DNA from: Clostridiales bacterium UBA1774
GTDB taxonomy: Bacteria; Bacillota; Clostridia; Oscillospirales; Oscillospiraceae
Length of the DNA stretch: 34,524 nucleotides
Direction: 5' to 3'
NCBI GenBank assembly: GCA_002314635.1
Contig: DCGQ01000007.1
Span: 1 to 34,524, forward strand
Each line of letters starts with the position of its first letter. The first letter of the stretch is position 1. Under the pieces are notes generated by a model. It was not told where the DNA came from and ran no database searches. It was given only the letters and a program-made list of their open reading frames with translations. Both the position numbers and the translations under genes were made by a program. Positions 5,688 through 14,008 of the stretch are shown here, piece after piece.

Positions 5688-8672
5688 TCATTCTCTGTAG
5701 ATGTTTTTCAGCCGCCTTGTCAGAATCGCAAATACAGAGAGCAGCGCGAGCATACCGATGCAGAATACGCTGATCCCCCTGCGGTATCCGAATGACAGGA
5801 GCAAGCCGTAGGAGATCGGACCCACTGTCTGGCCGATGCTTTCAAACACGGAATAGATACCCATGGCTCTGCCCTCTCCGATCAGCGAGATCTCCGGCGT
5901 CAGTTCGTAGTAGGTATACTGGCAGGTATAGGCAAACGAAATGATCAGAGACAGGAACACAACGCCCAGGATCACCGCTGCCATGGATGGGAACAGAATA
6001 AAGAGCAGCATATTCAGACCCATCGCAGCGCTTGCCGTCAGGATGCTCCAGTATGCGCCAAGCCGACGGATCATCCAGGCGGAAAGGGACGGCCCGATGT
6101 ACAGCGTCAGCATTCCGCAGGCCAGATAGATCTGACCGATTCGAAGCTCCGTGAGTCCGTGTTCCTGTGCAAAAAGCGGGAAAAAGTATTCTCTGTAGGA
6201 AAGCGCCATCATAAACGGAACCAGAATCAGCAGGAAGAACCCGATAACCCGGCGGCTGCCGAAGTATTTCCGCACATTCATCAACTGTGCTTTGTTGACG
6301 TTCTGTTTGGAATGTCCGAGGCGCACATCCCCGGCGAACGCGGCAAGCAGCACACCGAGGGCGGCGATCACCGCGCCGATCAGATAGATCAGCTTCCACC
6401 CGCCCATGGACAGCAGAACCGAGGCCAGACCGGCGCCGATGGTCAGTCCGGCAAGCGTTCCGGCAGACACCGCCGCATTTGCCTCTGTGATCAGGGCGCT
6501 TGTTTTGCCTGTTGCCGCAACGGAATTGCAGGAAACATACACCGTTCCCATACCGGCGCCGATGAGCATTTTGCCGATCAGCAGACCGGAATAGCTGCCC
6601 AGAAGCATACAGGTCAGGAATCCGGACATATTGACCAGCATACCCGCCGTCATGGTGATCCGGCTTCCGAATTTTTCCACAATACGACCGGCAAACAGGG
6701 AGAACACCGCCATCATCAGAAGCTGCGCCGACATGGGCAGGGCGATGGCCACGCCTTCGGCGAAGGGCAATCCGCCCTGATAGAGTTGGCTGCACAGGAT
6801 TGCAATGAATGCGTCCTGCATGGAGTCGGCCAGATAGATCAGGAACATGATGGTCCGCAGCGGCACACGCTGGGTGGTATCCAGCGGTTCCCCGCTGCGT
6901 TTCTGCTGGAAATGGGTAATCAGGAAGGTCAACTCCAGCATCAGCATGGCAACAACGATGGTGCTGATGACCGTTGCGATGATCAGCTCCCGCCGAAGCT
7001 CTGCCTGCCGCTGCTGCACCATATCCAGACTTTGTCCCACCTCAAGGGCGCCGATGATGCTGCCGTCCTCTCCATAAACCGGGGCAATGACGAAAGACCA
7101 TGCACCGTATGCGCTGATTTCCGAAATCTGGATTTCCCTGCCATCGTGCAGAACCGCAGAGTAGTCGTTATCCTCCGGGTCATAGGGGTACATGGGGCGC
7201 GCACAGGGCATGGTATCCTCAAAATCCATGACCATCACCACATTGCCGTCGATGGCACGGTAGAGAATGTAGTAGTAATACTCCGTGCTTTCATAAGAAC
7301 GCCAGGTATACGCATCCAGCGGCTCTTTCAGCTTCTGAAATGTCTCCGTACCGTAATCCGACGGGGAATCCAATGTAAGCAATGCATCCCGGTCGATCTC
7401 ACTCAGCAGGATATCCGAAAAAACGGAAAGCAGCTTCTCGCTGGAGGTGGTATCGGAGCTCATCAGCTGACTGAGCAGGGTATATGCAAGGACGAATGCA
7501 ACCGCCAGAGAAGCTACGATGATCAGCAGAATCCGCGTTGCATTTTCGCTGTGCACCTTGGAAGCGACCGCAATGATCAGCTTCACAAGCAGGTCTACCG
7601 CGAAAAAAGCGCCGATGACGAGAGAAATCCACACCAGAACAATGCGGATATAGTAGGAAACCAGCGCATCGCTTACGTATTCCGCATAGGCACTGATGCC
7701 CGGTTCTCCTTTCAGGCGGTAAAAACCGCTCTGATCCGTTGTGAGCACATTGCCGCCGTCGGCGGACACATCCAGCTTGAACGGTATGCTGTCCATGGTA
7801 CAGAACACCGCTTCCTCCGCAGGCTCTGCGATGCTGAAATGACGGACGGAACCCTCCATCAGCTCCGTGTAATACACTTCGCCGCTGCGGGCGCAGACAT
7901 CATAGGGAAGCAGGTTTTCCGGCAGATACACAGTAGTTTCCGTGCCGTCCGCCAGATTGAAAACCGTCATTTCCCCGTTTCGGCCGATCACCACCATGTT
8001 TTCCGTGGCTGCATCATAGGATGCACCGTTCTTTGCTCCGGCAACAGCAATGGATGCCGCGTCCTGAACGCTGCCGTCTGCCTGCAGTTGTTTCAGTTCG
8101 ATCGCATCACCTGTGTCCAGAAGGAAAAACACCGTTCCCTCGTACACCTGCAGTTCGATGATCTGCCCGTACTGAAGCGGGGTGTCATCCTCCGGCCAGT
8201 CGGTATAGTCGATTTCGTACAGCACTTCGCTCTTGGAACCATTCAGCCGGATGATCCGCTCCCGGTCCAGCAGATTGCCCCGTTCCCCGTACTGAATATC
8301 CGCTACATAGATGCTGCCATCCTCGGCCTGCACGGCGTAACAGGCGTAGTAAAACGGTCCCTTGTCGCTTCCGCCATCATATCTGGAGACCAGCGCCCCT
8401 GCCTGATTCAAAACCAGCAGGGTCTTTTTTCCATTGTCAATAACCAGAGTCTGCCCGTTCTGACCGAATGTGACCTCACTGGCAGATGTAATCGGATAGA
8501 TAAACTGAAACGTAAGATCACCCTTGTGCAGAAATGCAAAGGTCAGGCAAGCCAGTGCAAGCACCGACATGATCACGATTTCCAAAATTGACTGCTTCTT
8601 ACCGGTTTTCCGTTTTTTCCCGGCTTTCTTTGCAGGCTGCATCGCGGCTTCATCCATCTGAATGTTACTCAT
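5688..8672 (-). CDS. Beta-propeller / Cache-like sensor / major facilitator (MFS) chimera
   Basis: 994 residues with an unusual layout. A Lys-rich cytoplasmic N-terminus precedes a membrane helix (about 29-48). Residues 55-330 are beta-rich with recurring short strand-turn units of propeller type (SRYDGG, GSIYVADIQYG, GEMTVFNLADG, GGNVLTTDQSGFYRL). Two helices follow (about 340-368 and 379-402), then an extracytoplasmic Cache-like region (405-560, with PVYGEDGSIIGALEVG) and another helix (562-586). From about residue 605 to the end there are around 12 hydrophobic segments with MFS features, including FGSRITMTAGML after the second helix, GAGMGTVY and GEGRAMGIYSVFESIGQTVGP. The MFS half may transport a small molecule or act purely as a ligand-binding sensor. 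It lies 31 bases after the PP2C-like gene, in the same presumed transcript, and starts at an ATG after AGGAGAAACACGAAT. The MFS and membrane layout is solid; the propeller and Cache calls are by pattern. Confidence 0.85.
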   Translation of the reverse strand: MSNIQMDEAAMQPAKKAGKKRKTGKKQSILEIVIMSVLALACLTFAFLHKGDLTFQFIYPITSASEVTFGQNGQTLVIDNGKKTLLVLNQAGALVSRYDGGSDKGPFYYACYAVQAEDGSIYVADIQYGERGNLLDRERIIRLNGSKSEVLYEIDYTDWPEDDTPLQYGQIIELQVYEGTVFFLLDTGDAIELKQLQADGSVQDAASIAVAGAKNGASYDAATENMVVIGRNGEMTVFNLADGTETTVYLPENLLPYDVCARSGEVYYTELMEGSVRHFSIAEPAEEAVFCTMDSIPFKLDVSADGGNVLTTDQSGFYRLKGEPGISAYAEYVSDALVSYYIRIVLVWISLVIGAFFAVDLLVKLIIAVASKVHSENATRILLIIVASLAVAFVLAYTLLSQLMSSDTTSSEKLLSVFSDILLSEIDRDALLTLDSPSDYGTETFQKLKEPLDAYTWRSYESTEYYYYILYRAIDGNVVMVMDFEDTMPCARPMYPYDPEDNDYSAVLHDGREIQISEISAYGAWSFVIAPVYGEDGSIIGALEVGQSLDMVQQRQAELRRELIIATVISTIVVAMLMLELTFLITHFQQKRSGEPLDTTQRVPLRTIMFLIYLADSMQDAFIAILCSQLYQGGLPFAEGVAIALPMSAQLLMMAVFSLFAGRIVEKFGSRITMTAGMLVNMSGFLTCMLLGSYSGLLIGKMLIGAGMGTVYVSCNSVAATGKTSALITEANAAVSAGTLAGLTIGAGLASVLLSMGGWKLIYLIGAVIAALGVLLAAFAGDVRLGHSKQNVNKAQLMNVRKYFGSRRVIGFFLLILVPFMMALSYREYFFPLFAQEHGLTELRIGQIYLACGMLTLYIGPSLSAWMIRRLGAYWSILTASAAMGLNMLLFILFPSMAAVILGVVFLSLIISFAYTCQYTYYELTPEISLIGEGRAMGIYSVFESIGQTVGPISYGLLLSFGYRRGISVFCIGMLALLSVFAILTRRLKNIYRE

Positions 8673-8703
8673 ATTCGTGTTTCTCCTGTGTGCTGAAATA
8701 GGG

Positions 8704-10098
8704 TCATTCCAAATCCGATACGATTTCGATCATATCCCGTTCAATTCCGGCCTCAAAGGCAGCACGCCTCGTATGCGTGCGGATATAGGCTGCAGCATTG
8801 ACGCCGGAGGTGATTCCGGAGGAAACCAGCGGATCATTTCCGCCCATCGGTGCAAACATCCGCAGATGCAGCGTGTTTTCCTCTGTCAGAATCGCAAGCT
8901 CCGCCTTGATATCCGTTTCCCCGGTGCAGGCACGGCAGCACAGTGCAAACAGCTCGTCCCCCAGCAGGATGTGTCTGGCGCGGTCTTTCGGCGCGATTCC
9001 GTTTTCCTCCAGCTTGCGGCGCATGAACTCCGTCAGTTCGGAGGCGCATTCCGGTACTCCGCGAATCAGGGTATACACATATTCCCGGTTTCCTTTCTGA
9101 TACTCCAGCGCGATGGCCGCAGAGCAGAGTACATCACCGCCATGTTCGCAGAAGGACGCGCCTTCATTCTGCACGAAGCGAAGCAGCTCCTCCATGTTGT
9201 GTGTTTTGCTCCGGCTCCGGTTCAAGGCGGACTGCAGCTCCTGATCGCCGAAGGACTGCTTTTCCCGGTTCAGCAGCTCGCCCAGATCGGCGGAATAAAA
9301 GAACAGTCGGTCGCCCTGATTGAGCCGCAGGGTCTCCGGACGGTAGGTGACGCTTTCATTCGCACCCAATGGCGCGTAGATCGGCGTTTTCAGCCATTCA
9401 AAGGTCTCCTCGCTTCGCATCAGAAACGGGATGGTACCGCCGGCATTGACAAAGCTGAATCGCCCGTTCATTGTATTCAGAACGCCCACCAGTACGCAGG
9501 CGGAATTGCGGCCGCCCAGATCGTAAAGATGCTCGTTGACATCCGACATGGTTTCCACCAGTGTCCGTCCCAGACGAAGGCGGCTTCGGATGGTTGTCTG
9601 GGTCACGACCGCAAACAGCGACTCCGCGATTCCGTTGCCGGGCACCTGTCCCACGACCACGCAAAGCGTGTTCGTATCCAGAAAAAAGTAATCGTAAAAA
9701 TCACAGTTCCGGCGCTTCCCTTCCTGCAGGTCTCCGGCCAGTGCAAAGTTACCGCCTGCGTCATTCTCCCTCAGAGCCTGCGGAAGCAGCGACTTGCAGA
9801 TTTCATCCACCACCCGCATTTTATAGCCGTACTCTGCCGGACTGTTTCCCGCTCCGATGCCGGTCACATCGGCCGCCGCAGATTCTGCAAACTGTGCAAT
9901 GGTTCGGGCGGCAGCGCCGGGAATCCCGGCGATCCCTTCTGCCTGCACGCTCAGCTCCCCGGCGCTCAGTTCGTCAATATGCTCTGTCAGACAGCGAAGC
10001 TTCTGCAGCGGTTCCAGAACCCGACGCCGCAGGATCAGATAACCCACAGCACAGGCCAATACCGCACCCGACAGCACACCCAGCAGCACATCATTCAT
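8704..10098 (-). CDS. Membrane-anchored degenerate PP2C (RsbU-type) with possible HATPase-like C-terminus
   Basis: 464 residues from the chosen ATG. One N-terminal membrane helix (about 4-23) and a short HAMP-like linker lead to a SpoIIE/RsbU-type PP2C fold (about 95-333). Motifs can be aligned but are eroded: CDFYDYFFLD keeps Asp133, the GDVSGKG motif reads GQVPGNG with Gln151 for Asp, NAGGTIPFL replaces NAGHNPPLL, YSADLGEL replaces YTDGVTEA, and GGDVLCSA replaces DDITLL. Catalysis is doubtful. Residues about 345-430 (helix with HILLGDELFALCC, then strands AELAILTEENTLHLRMF) look like a stripped-down RsbW-type HATPase domain without clear ATP-binding motifs; this call is tentative. An upstream TTG is possible, but the ATG has GAGGGGG nine bases before it. 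The ATG begins four bases beyond the AAA+ gene's stop codon, so the two are likely translationally coupled. Confidence 0.82.
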   Translation of the reverse strand: MNDVLLGVLSGAVLACAVGYLILRRRVLEPLQKLRCLTEHIDELSAGELSVQAEGIAGIPGAAARTIAQFAESAAADVTGIGAGNSPAEYGYKMRVVDEICKSLLPQALRENDAGGNFALAGDLQEGKRRNCDFYDYFFLDTNTLCVVVGQVPGNGIAESLFAVVTQTTIRSRLRLGRTLVETMSDVNEHLYDLGGRNSACVLVGVLNTMNGRFSFVNAGGTIPFLMRSEETFEWLKTPIYAPLGANESVTYRPETLRLNQGDRLFFYSADLGELLNREKQSFGDQELQSALNRSRSKTHNMEELLRFVQNEGASFCEHGGDVLCSAAIALEYQKGNREYVYTLIRGVPECASELTEFMRRKLEENGIAPKDRARHILLGDELFALCCRACTGETDIKAELAILTEENTLHLRMFAPMGGNDPLVSSGITSGVNAAAYIRTHTRRAAFEAGIERDMIEIVSDLE

Positions 10099-10102
10099 TC
10101 GT

Positions 10103-12250
10103 TCATTCCCCCTCAAGGAGATCCGCGTATTCGCGCAGCTGTTCCCGAACTACGACAATCTCATTTTTCTTCATTTCCGTTACGGCACTCTGCAGCAGAT
10201 GCTGCATGGAAATCGGTGCATTTTCGCCGGCAGCCATAAAGGCCGCCGACAGGATGATGTTTTTGATATGTCCGCCGGACAGTTCAAACTTCTCAGCCAG
10301 AAACCGCCAGTCCACATCCTCGGAAACCGGCGCATCCGCCGGGAGCATCCCGCGATAGATCGCCTCCCGGGCCGGCGCTTCGGGAAACGGGAAATGAACC
10401 ACATAGGTGATCCGTCGCATAAACGCTGCGTCAATATTGCCCACCAGATTTGTGGCAAGGATGCAGACGCCGTCGTATTCCTCGATCTGCTGCAGCAGAT
10501 AGGCGACCTCCACATTCGCATTCCGATCGTGGGAATCCTTTACCTCGCTTCGCTTGCCGAAAATCGCATCACATTCATCGAAAAACAGGATGCAGCTTGC
10601 ATTTTTGGCCTCGCTGAACAGGGCGCGAAGGTTTTTCTCCGTCTCGCCGATGTATTTGCTGACGATCTGGGACAGATTGATCTTATACAGCTCCATATTC
10701 AGTTCAGCGGCAATGACCTGTGCGCACATGGTCTTTCCGGTGCCGGGGGATCCGGCGAACAGGATGGACAATCCCCATCCGTACCCTACCTTTTTTTCAA
10801 AGCCCCATTTGGAGGCAACCAGATGCCGGTAGCGGATGTGTCCGCAGGCGCGGCGCATCAGATTCTTCTGCGCTTCCGGCAGGACCACATCATCCCAGGA
10901 ATACCCGGGTCTGACCTGCGATGCCAGTTCACCCAGACGGTGTACGGACTGCCGGTAGCAGCAGCGGTGGATCAGCTCCACGGAGACGGCTTTCTCTCCG
11001 TTCAGCCTTGCCAGTCCCACGGCCTGTTCGCAGGCCGTGCAGATCTGCCGGGGACTGAAACGGAATTTGGAGGCCAGCTCTTCCACGGTACATCCGGTCA
11101 GCGGCATATCCCGCAATGCGTTCTGAAACAGCGTCAGCCGTTCCGACTCACTGGCCTGCGGAAGCTCCAGTTCCACGGTCAGCATCCGCCTCCGCATGGG
11201 CAACGGCATTCCGGAAAGGAAAAAGCGCTTTTCCCGATGCAGCTCCAGCCGTTCCAGCTCCGCAAGCATACTGTCCGGCGGCGGTGCAGGCTGCCCGGTT
11301 TCATCCTTTCGTTCCAGATGGCAGAGGCAAAGATACGAGTCTGTCAGGTCTGCAGCCAGAGCCGCGTTTTTTGCCCGATTCAGCCAGTTGTCTCCCTCCA
11401 GCTCGGCAAAAACACAGCGTTGGCCGTGCCGCGCCATCAGATGCTCGATCTGAAAGCGCTTGCCGCCGCCCTGCGGGCCGGACAGGCGCAGGATGCACTG
11501 CCCGGGATAGGCGAAGGCTGCGTCCAGCTGTCGGGCGATATCCTTCTGAATGGTCAGCGGTTCCGGCTGAACCGGATCACTGCCGTCAAACAGCCGGTAT
11601 TCCCCGCAGTCCGCAACGGTTCCGTTTGCCAGAAATTCCACGGTTTCCCGCCGAAGCACCAGCAGTCCCTTTTGAAGCTCCGCCGGTTCAAACAGCCGCA
11701 GGAAGCCGCTGTCTCCCTGAAAACCGGCGATGCAGGAGGCCAGTTCCTCTCCCTCCGGCAGAAACATCTCACAGCAAAGCCCCACTCCGGCCGCCTTGCG
11801 CGTCATATCATCCTGCAGATAGGCATAAAGCTTTGTATATTTCAGATCGATCTCCGGTGCATAGGCCGTCAGGACGCATCTGCGCTGAAAATCGGTCAGC
11901 TGAAACCGGTCAAACAGCTCCATCACGGGAAAGGAACCATGCGTCCGTTCCAGCCGCAGCCGGATCGCGGTTTCGGCCAAGCGGAGCTGGTATTGTTCCT
12001 CCTCGTTCAGCTCTTCGGGGAGACCGCGCTGGGCCGCTTTTGTCAGGTTATGTTCAAATTCCTCCCGGGTGACCACAAGACCCAGCAGGTTCTTCATCTC
12101 ACTGGAAGGCCCCAGCCATTGATGGTGTGCATAGTAGTAATAGAGCTGCAGATCCAGCAGGGTCAGGAAATCACGAAGCAGCTCATTCTGTCCCGAATAG
12201 CCGTGTTTCAGATCGGCAGGCTCTGCCCGGTTCCATGCATTCTCTTCCAT
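10103..12250 (-). CDS. AAA+ ATPase of the CIS (Pvc15/Afp15-like)
   Basis: 715 residues, close to the usual size of Afp15/Pvc15. An N-terminal helical region (1-230) precedes a degenerate AAA module with GPQGGGKR at 258-265, in which the Walker A Lys is followed by Arg rather than Ser/Thr and no clear Walker B is seen. The second AAA module is complete: Walker A GSPGTGKT (500-507), ILFFDECDAIFGKR containing Walker B (554-561), a sensor-1 ATN (600-602 region), MRR arginine-finger candidates (611-613) and the sensor-2-like GGHIKN. In Afp/PVC systems this cytoplasmic ATPase is needed for particle assembly or cargo handling. It starts at an ATG after GGAGAACAAT, 46 bases downstream of the PAAR-like gene, which is one of the larger internal gaps. 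No promoter was recognised in the gap. Confidence 0.95.
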   Translation of the reverse strand: MEENAWNRAEPADLKHGYSGQNELLRDFLTLLDLQLYYYYAHHQWLGPSSEMKNLLGLVVTREEFEHNLTKAAQRGLPEELNEEEQYQLRLAETAIRLRLERTHGSFPVMELFDRFQLTDFQRRCVLTAYAPEIDLKYTKLYAYLQDDMTRKAAGVGLCCEMFLPEGEELASCIAGFQGDSGFLRLFEPAELQKGLLVLRRETVEFLANGTVADCGEYRLFDGSDPVQPEPLTIQKDIARQLDAAFAYPGQCILRLSGPQGGGKRFQIEHLMARHGQRCVFAELEGDNWLNRAKNAALAADLTDSYLCLCHLERKDETGQPAPPPDSMLAELERLELHREKRFFLSGMPLPMRRRMLTVELELPQASESERLTLFQNALRDMPLTGCTVEELASKFRFSPRQICTACEQAVGLARLNGEKAVSVELIHRCCYRQSVHRLGELASQVRPGYSWDDVVLPEAQKNLMRRACGHIRYRHLVASKWGFEKKVGYGWGLSILFAGSPGTGKTMCAQVIAAELNMELYKINLSQIVSKYIGETEKNLRALFSEAKNASCILFFDECDAIFGKRSEVKDSHDRNANVEVAYLLQQIEEYDGVCILATNLVGNIDAAFMRRITYVVHFPFPEAPAREAIYRGMLPADAPVSEDVDWRFLAEKFELSGGHIKNIILSAAFMAAGENAPISMQHLLQSAVTEMKKNEIVVVREQLREYADLLEGE
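10108..10114 (-). promoter_or_regulatory. Ribosome binding site deciding the start of the PP2C-like gene
   Basis: GAGGGGG ends nine bases before the ATG at 10096-10098 and lies within the last codons of the AAA+ gene. It overlaps the rival TTG (10114-10116), which therefore is unlikely to be used. Confidence 0.65.
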
Positions 12251-12296
12251 ATTGTTCTCCCTGTTACGATAGTGCTGCCCCTTGGGACAGACAGTT

Positions 12297-12674
12297 TCAC
12301 GGTGTTTTGATCGTCTGGGTGGGCGCAGATGATACGGAGATCATCCCGCCCCACATGCACATCAGTCTGGAAGTGCTGCCCAGCATTGGCTTTCCGCAGA
12401 CCAGAATGGTGGGAGTACCCGGCGTCCACGGAGCTGTGACGGCCGGTGTGCAGGGTGCGGGAGAAAACACGCCCAGCTTCGCCGCAGTTGCGGCAATGAC
12501 CGCCGGATTATTCGGGCAGCTGCACATCCCGAAGGTCGGAAAGCGGTTGTCCATGATGGTTGCCGCATTCAGATTCATGATTTTTACCGTCTGCTGTGAA
12601 GAAACCGAAACGGGAACCGGCACGCTGCCGAAGATGCAGCTGCACACCGAACCCATCACAACCGGATTTGCCAT
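12297..12674 (-). CDS. DUF4280 PAAR-like spike-tip protein
   Basis: 125 residues, Cys- and Pro-rich with short beta segments. It matches the DUF4280 pattern: an N-terminal VCSCIFGSVP, a central FPTFGMCSCPNNP, APCTP and a C-terminal ILVCGKPML plus MCMWGG. The seven cysteines (11, 13, 51, 53, 75, 93, 106) could coordinate a metal or form a rigid tip. DUF4280 is PAAR-like and caps the trimeric spike in CIS and type VI systems, playing the part of Afp10/Pvc10. It begins three bases after the preceding stop, with GGAGG eight bases before the ATG. It is separated from the spike gene by about 16 kb, which is unusual for a partner of that complex. The family call is confident; the tip role follows from the family. 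Confidence 0.9.
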   Translation of the reverse strand: MANPVVMGSVCSCIFGSVPVPVSVSSQQTVKIMNLNAATIMDNRFPTFGMCSCPNNPAVIAATAAKLGVFSPAPCTPAVTAPWTPGTPTILVCGKPMLGSTSRLMCMWGGMISVSSAPTQTIKTP

Positions 12675-12677
12675 GAT

Positions 12678-13415
12678 TCATTCCTCCAGATTCCATTCCA
12701 CCGTCTGTTCACCGGCATGCAGCGCCGTTTCCCGGATTCTGCCTCCGCAGAACCCGATCAGCGTGCGCGGCTCCTGCATTCTGACGAGCAGTCCGCCTTT
12801 TTCATCTGTCACATAGGTCTGCATGGGGATCAGCTCCGTTCCCCGCGGATGCGGGAAGGCAAGCGGCTCCGTAAACCGTCCGGTTTCTTCGGAGACCGAA
12901 TGAAGATAGACCAGCTCCGGTTTCTTTCTGTCCAGCATCAGGAAGTGCCCCGGAACGGGAAGCCCGGACGCATTCCCATCGCAGTACAGGTGTATGGATG
13001 CATCCCCGGCTTCCGCCTTGTCCTGCGCCAGCTTCAGCCTTGTCCGGGGCAGAATCCCCAGCCAGAGCTGTTCTCCCGCGGCAGGCAGCTCCCCACGCCG
13101 CAGCAGGAGCCGGACGTTTACCGTCTCCGCCGGGAAGGGATACCCGAGACCGGGTTTCAGTGTGACCGTGTCCGTCATCGGCTTTCCTTCGGAAATGACA
13201 AAGCTGACCGCTTCATCCTGATAGCCGGTTCCGGTGACACGCAGGGAATGCGGCCCCGGCAGCAGGTCTGTCAGCACCAGATACCCGCCGGGTTTCCAGA
13301 CAGGCTTCCGCAGCGGCGCTCCGTCCAGCCGGCAGCAGGCTGTGTTCCCGTTCAGGGCTCTGCCGGTAAAGCCGTCACGCAGCAGAAACACCGCGCTTAC
13401 CGTTCTTCGAATCAT
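12678..13415 (-). CDS. Beta-rich CIS-cluster protein of unknown function
   Basis: 245 residues, no membrane segment or signal peptide. Residues 1-95 read like an Ig/carboxypeptidase-regulatory-like beta sandwich (GGYLVLTDLLPGPHSLRV, a PEGA-type turn, then the strands SFVISEGK and TDTVTLK). The rest is also strand-rich (VNVRLLLRRGELP, HFLMLDRKKPELVYLHSV, TYVTDEKGGLLVRMQEPR) and ends in ETALHAGEQTVEWNLEE. Its start overlaps the DUF4255 gene stop by four bases (ATGA), and the PAAR-like gene follows after three bases, so the three are tightly coupled. This suggests a structural role at an end of the tube or in joining tip and cap, but no family was recognised. Confidence 0.75.
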   Translation of the reverse strand: MIRRTVSAVFLLRDGFTGRALNGNTACCRLDGAPLRKPVWKPGGYLVLTDLLPGPHSLRVTGTGYQDEAVSFVISEGKPMTDTVTLKPGLGYPFPAETVNVRLLLRRGELPAAGEQLWLGILPRTRLKLAQDKAEAGDASIHLYCDGNASGLPVPGHFLMLDRKKPELVYLHSVSEETGRFTEPLAFPHPRGTELIPMQTYVTDEKGGLLVRMQEPRTLIGFCGGRIRETALHAGEQTVEWNLEE

Positions 13416-13996
13416 CGGCCATCTCCCTTTTGCTCCGTCCCGATGATGACCTCCGTGACGCGGGAAGTATGGCGAATATGGGTCGAGTCGATGCTGACGC
13501 CTGTTACAGTCACCACAACGGAAAGCTTGTACTCCTTCGAGGTGTTGTTCCAGATTTTAAGCAGCTGATCCATGGGCATTTTTTCAATGAACACATGCAG
13601 CCGCGCATGTTCCGAAGCAAGAGAACCGGACAGATAGCGCTGCGGAATGAGGGGATTGTCCCGCACCACCTGCAGTGCAGCGCCCAGTATGCGATACTGA
13701 TCGGCTTCTCTCATCTGTACCGGTGCCTTGGAGTGAGGCGTCATAAGAAAATGCAGAATATACCGTGCAGGCTGCAGCCGTTCCGTTGTGCTGTCCACGC
13801 TGTAGTAACCGGAGGCCACATTCTGCGTATCCTCCTCGATGTGGTAAAGATACAGCGTGAGCTGATTGTTTTCGCTCTCATGGGGGGAACACAGATTGAT
13901 CAGCTCCCGGTTTCCCAGAGGCTCCGGCGTCAGGTGATCCCGCAGCATCTCCGCCAGCGCCGTTCCGGCCTCCGTCAGAGCCGTATAGTCCGCCAT
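13412..13996 (-). CDS. Pvc16_N / DUF4255 tail-terminator (cap) protein
   Basis: 194 residues. The N-terminal helix (ALTEAGTALAEMLRDHL), the strand-rich core with QLTLYLYHIEEDTQN, and ARYILHFLMTPHS followed by ADQYRILGAALQVVRDNPLI are characteristic of the Pvc16 N-terminal domain (DUF4255). In Afp/PVC particles Afp16/Pvc16 caps the distal end of tube and sheath and fixes tail length. Here only the N-terminal type of domain is present, as in many CIS clusters. The ATG has GGGAG eight bases upstream and lies 12 bases after the MORN gene's stop. Confidence 0.92.
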   Translation of the reverse strand: MADYTALTEAGTALAEMLRDHLTPEPLGNRELINLCSPHESENNQLTLYLYHIEEDTQNVASGYYSVDSTTERLQPARYILHFLMTPHSKAPVQMREADQYRILGAALQVVRDNPLIPQRYLSGSLASEHARLHVFIEKMPMDQLLKIWNNTSKEYKLSVVVTVTGVSIDSTHIRHTSRVTEVIIGTEQKGDGR

Positions 13997-14008
13997 ATTG
14001 CACTCCCT

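Noticed and set aside
6159..8591. Very long open frames on the plus strand (also at 10199-12310, 16674-19220, 2962-4048)
   Set aside because: They lie exactly opposite well-supported minus-strand genes and have His/Gln/Arg-rich translations without recognisable domains. They result from codon bias that leaves few antisense stops.
12251..12296. Possible internal promoter between the PAAR-like and AAA+ genes
   Set aside because: The 46-base gap has no clear promoter elements or hairpin beyond the ribosome binding site.
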